Origin: Arsukibacterium indicum | GTDB lineage: Bacteria > Pseudomonadota > Gammaproteobacteria > Enterobacterales > Alteromonadaceae | DNA: 64,000 bases | Direction of reading: 5' to 3' | Assembly: GCF_019100565.1 (NCBI RefSeq) | Contig: NZ_JAHRID010000001.1 | Span: 186,001-250,000, forward strand | Part shown: piece by piece, positions 63,830 through 64,000 of the stretch | How positions within the stretch are numbered: the stretch's first letter is position 1 | Layout: the number at the start of each line of letters is the position of its first letter | Notes under the pieces: generated by a model | What the model saw: only the letters and a program-made list of their open reading frames with translations | Databases searched by the model: none | Told to the model about the DNA's origin: nothing | Program-made: the position numbers and the translations under genes

Positions 63830-64000
63830 ATGTGTGGTATTCACGGCGTTGTTGCCTTAAAACGACCACAACAATTTCCCGCTAAGTGGCTGGATATGAT
63901 GGGTGATATTACCGCCCATCGTGGCCCCGATGACAGTGGCAGTTATCTTAACAACAATGTTGCGCTGGGCATGCGTCGCTTATCAGTTATCGATCTAGCA
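63830..64000 (+). CDS. Second amidotransferase of the XrtA locus (5' part only)
   Basis: Only the first 57 codons are inside the window. They begin MCGIHGVVALKR with Cys2 of a class II glutaminase and continue with ITAHRGPDDSGSY and LGMRRLSVIDLA. It follows the first amidotransferase by 2 bp and differs from it in sequence, so it is a tandem paralogue and not a duplicated fragment. Confidence 0.88.
   Translation, partial: MCGIHGVVALKRPQQFPAKWLDMMGDITAHRGPDDSGSYLNNNVALGMRRLSVIDLA

Overview
The window looks like chromosome of a free-living gammaproteobacterium of moderate GC content, most like the Alteromonadales / Rheinheimera-Alishewanella-Arsukibacterium group. That rests on recognisable Escherichia-like housekeeping proteins (FadR, HdfR, MaoP, FolX, TesA-YbbA-YbbP, AroC-PrmB-SmrB-SixA) combined with marine/aquatic Alteromonadales traits: a FadR-controlled fadIJ operon, an ECF sigma/ChrR pair, many GGDEF/EAL proteins and an exosortase A (XrtA/PEP-CTERM) exopolysaccharide locus. 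The genus is an inference. No phage, insertion sequence or CRISPR array was seen, and genes are dense.

Layout. 1-8.2 kb: a GNAT-nitrilase fusion cut by the left edge, two divergent RluA-type pseudouridine synthases, mscL, a secreted S9 peptidase, azoR, and an ECF sigma factor with its zinc/cupin anti-sigma factor. 8.2-12.8 kb: an unusual three-domain protein (cysteine desulfurase - persulfide-dioxygenase-like - rhodanese), fadR, dsbB, fklB. 12.8-25.7 kb: a block whose order recalls the E. coli yfcL-aroC-prmB-smrB-sixA-fadJI region (yfcL, an NAD kinase-like gene, an aldehyde dehydrogenase, an MFS transporter, aroC, prmB, smrB, sixA), then an M16 protease and a PAS-GGDEF-EAL protein. 25.7-31 kb: maoP/hdfR, a small membrane protein, and fadIJ behind a perfect FadR-type palindrome. 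31-38 kb: a MoxR-Bat operon (MoxR, DUF58, DUF4381, BatA, BatB/C, BatD). 38-49 kb: putP, an EAL-like/HDOD protein, a secreted ComEA-like protein, a PepSY-response regulator-kinase operon, folX, a TIGR01777 epimerase, and the ybbAP/tesA divergon. 49.2-49.6 kb: tRNA-Ala plus three identical tRNA-Glu genes behind a near-consensus stringent-type promoter. 49.9-64 kb: the XrtA/PEP-CTERM exopolysaccharide and protein-sorting locus, running off the right edge.

How the parts work together. FadR, encoded at 10.6-11.3 kb, probably represses fadIJ at 29.6-30.9 kb through the 30.9 kb palindrome; a second palindrome there resembles a PsrA site. The XrtA locus has two divergent arms from a 183-bp spacer. 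The minus arm encodes export lipoprotein, chain-length regulator, tyrosine kinase and outer-membrane barrel. The plus arm encodes initiating glycosyltransferase, deacetylase, FemAB protein, exosortase A fused to an EpsI-like domain, a second glycosyltransferase and two amidotransferases. A separate ATPase gene converges on the minus arm.

The most unusual single gene is the cysteine desulfurase-MBL-rhodanese fusion. The least explained DNA is two long imperfect palindromes at 3.2 and 15.9 kb. I did not find a wholly new multi-gene system that I can defend from the sequence alone.
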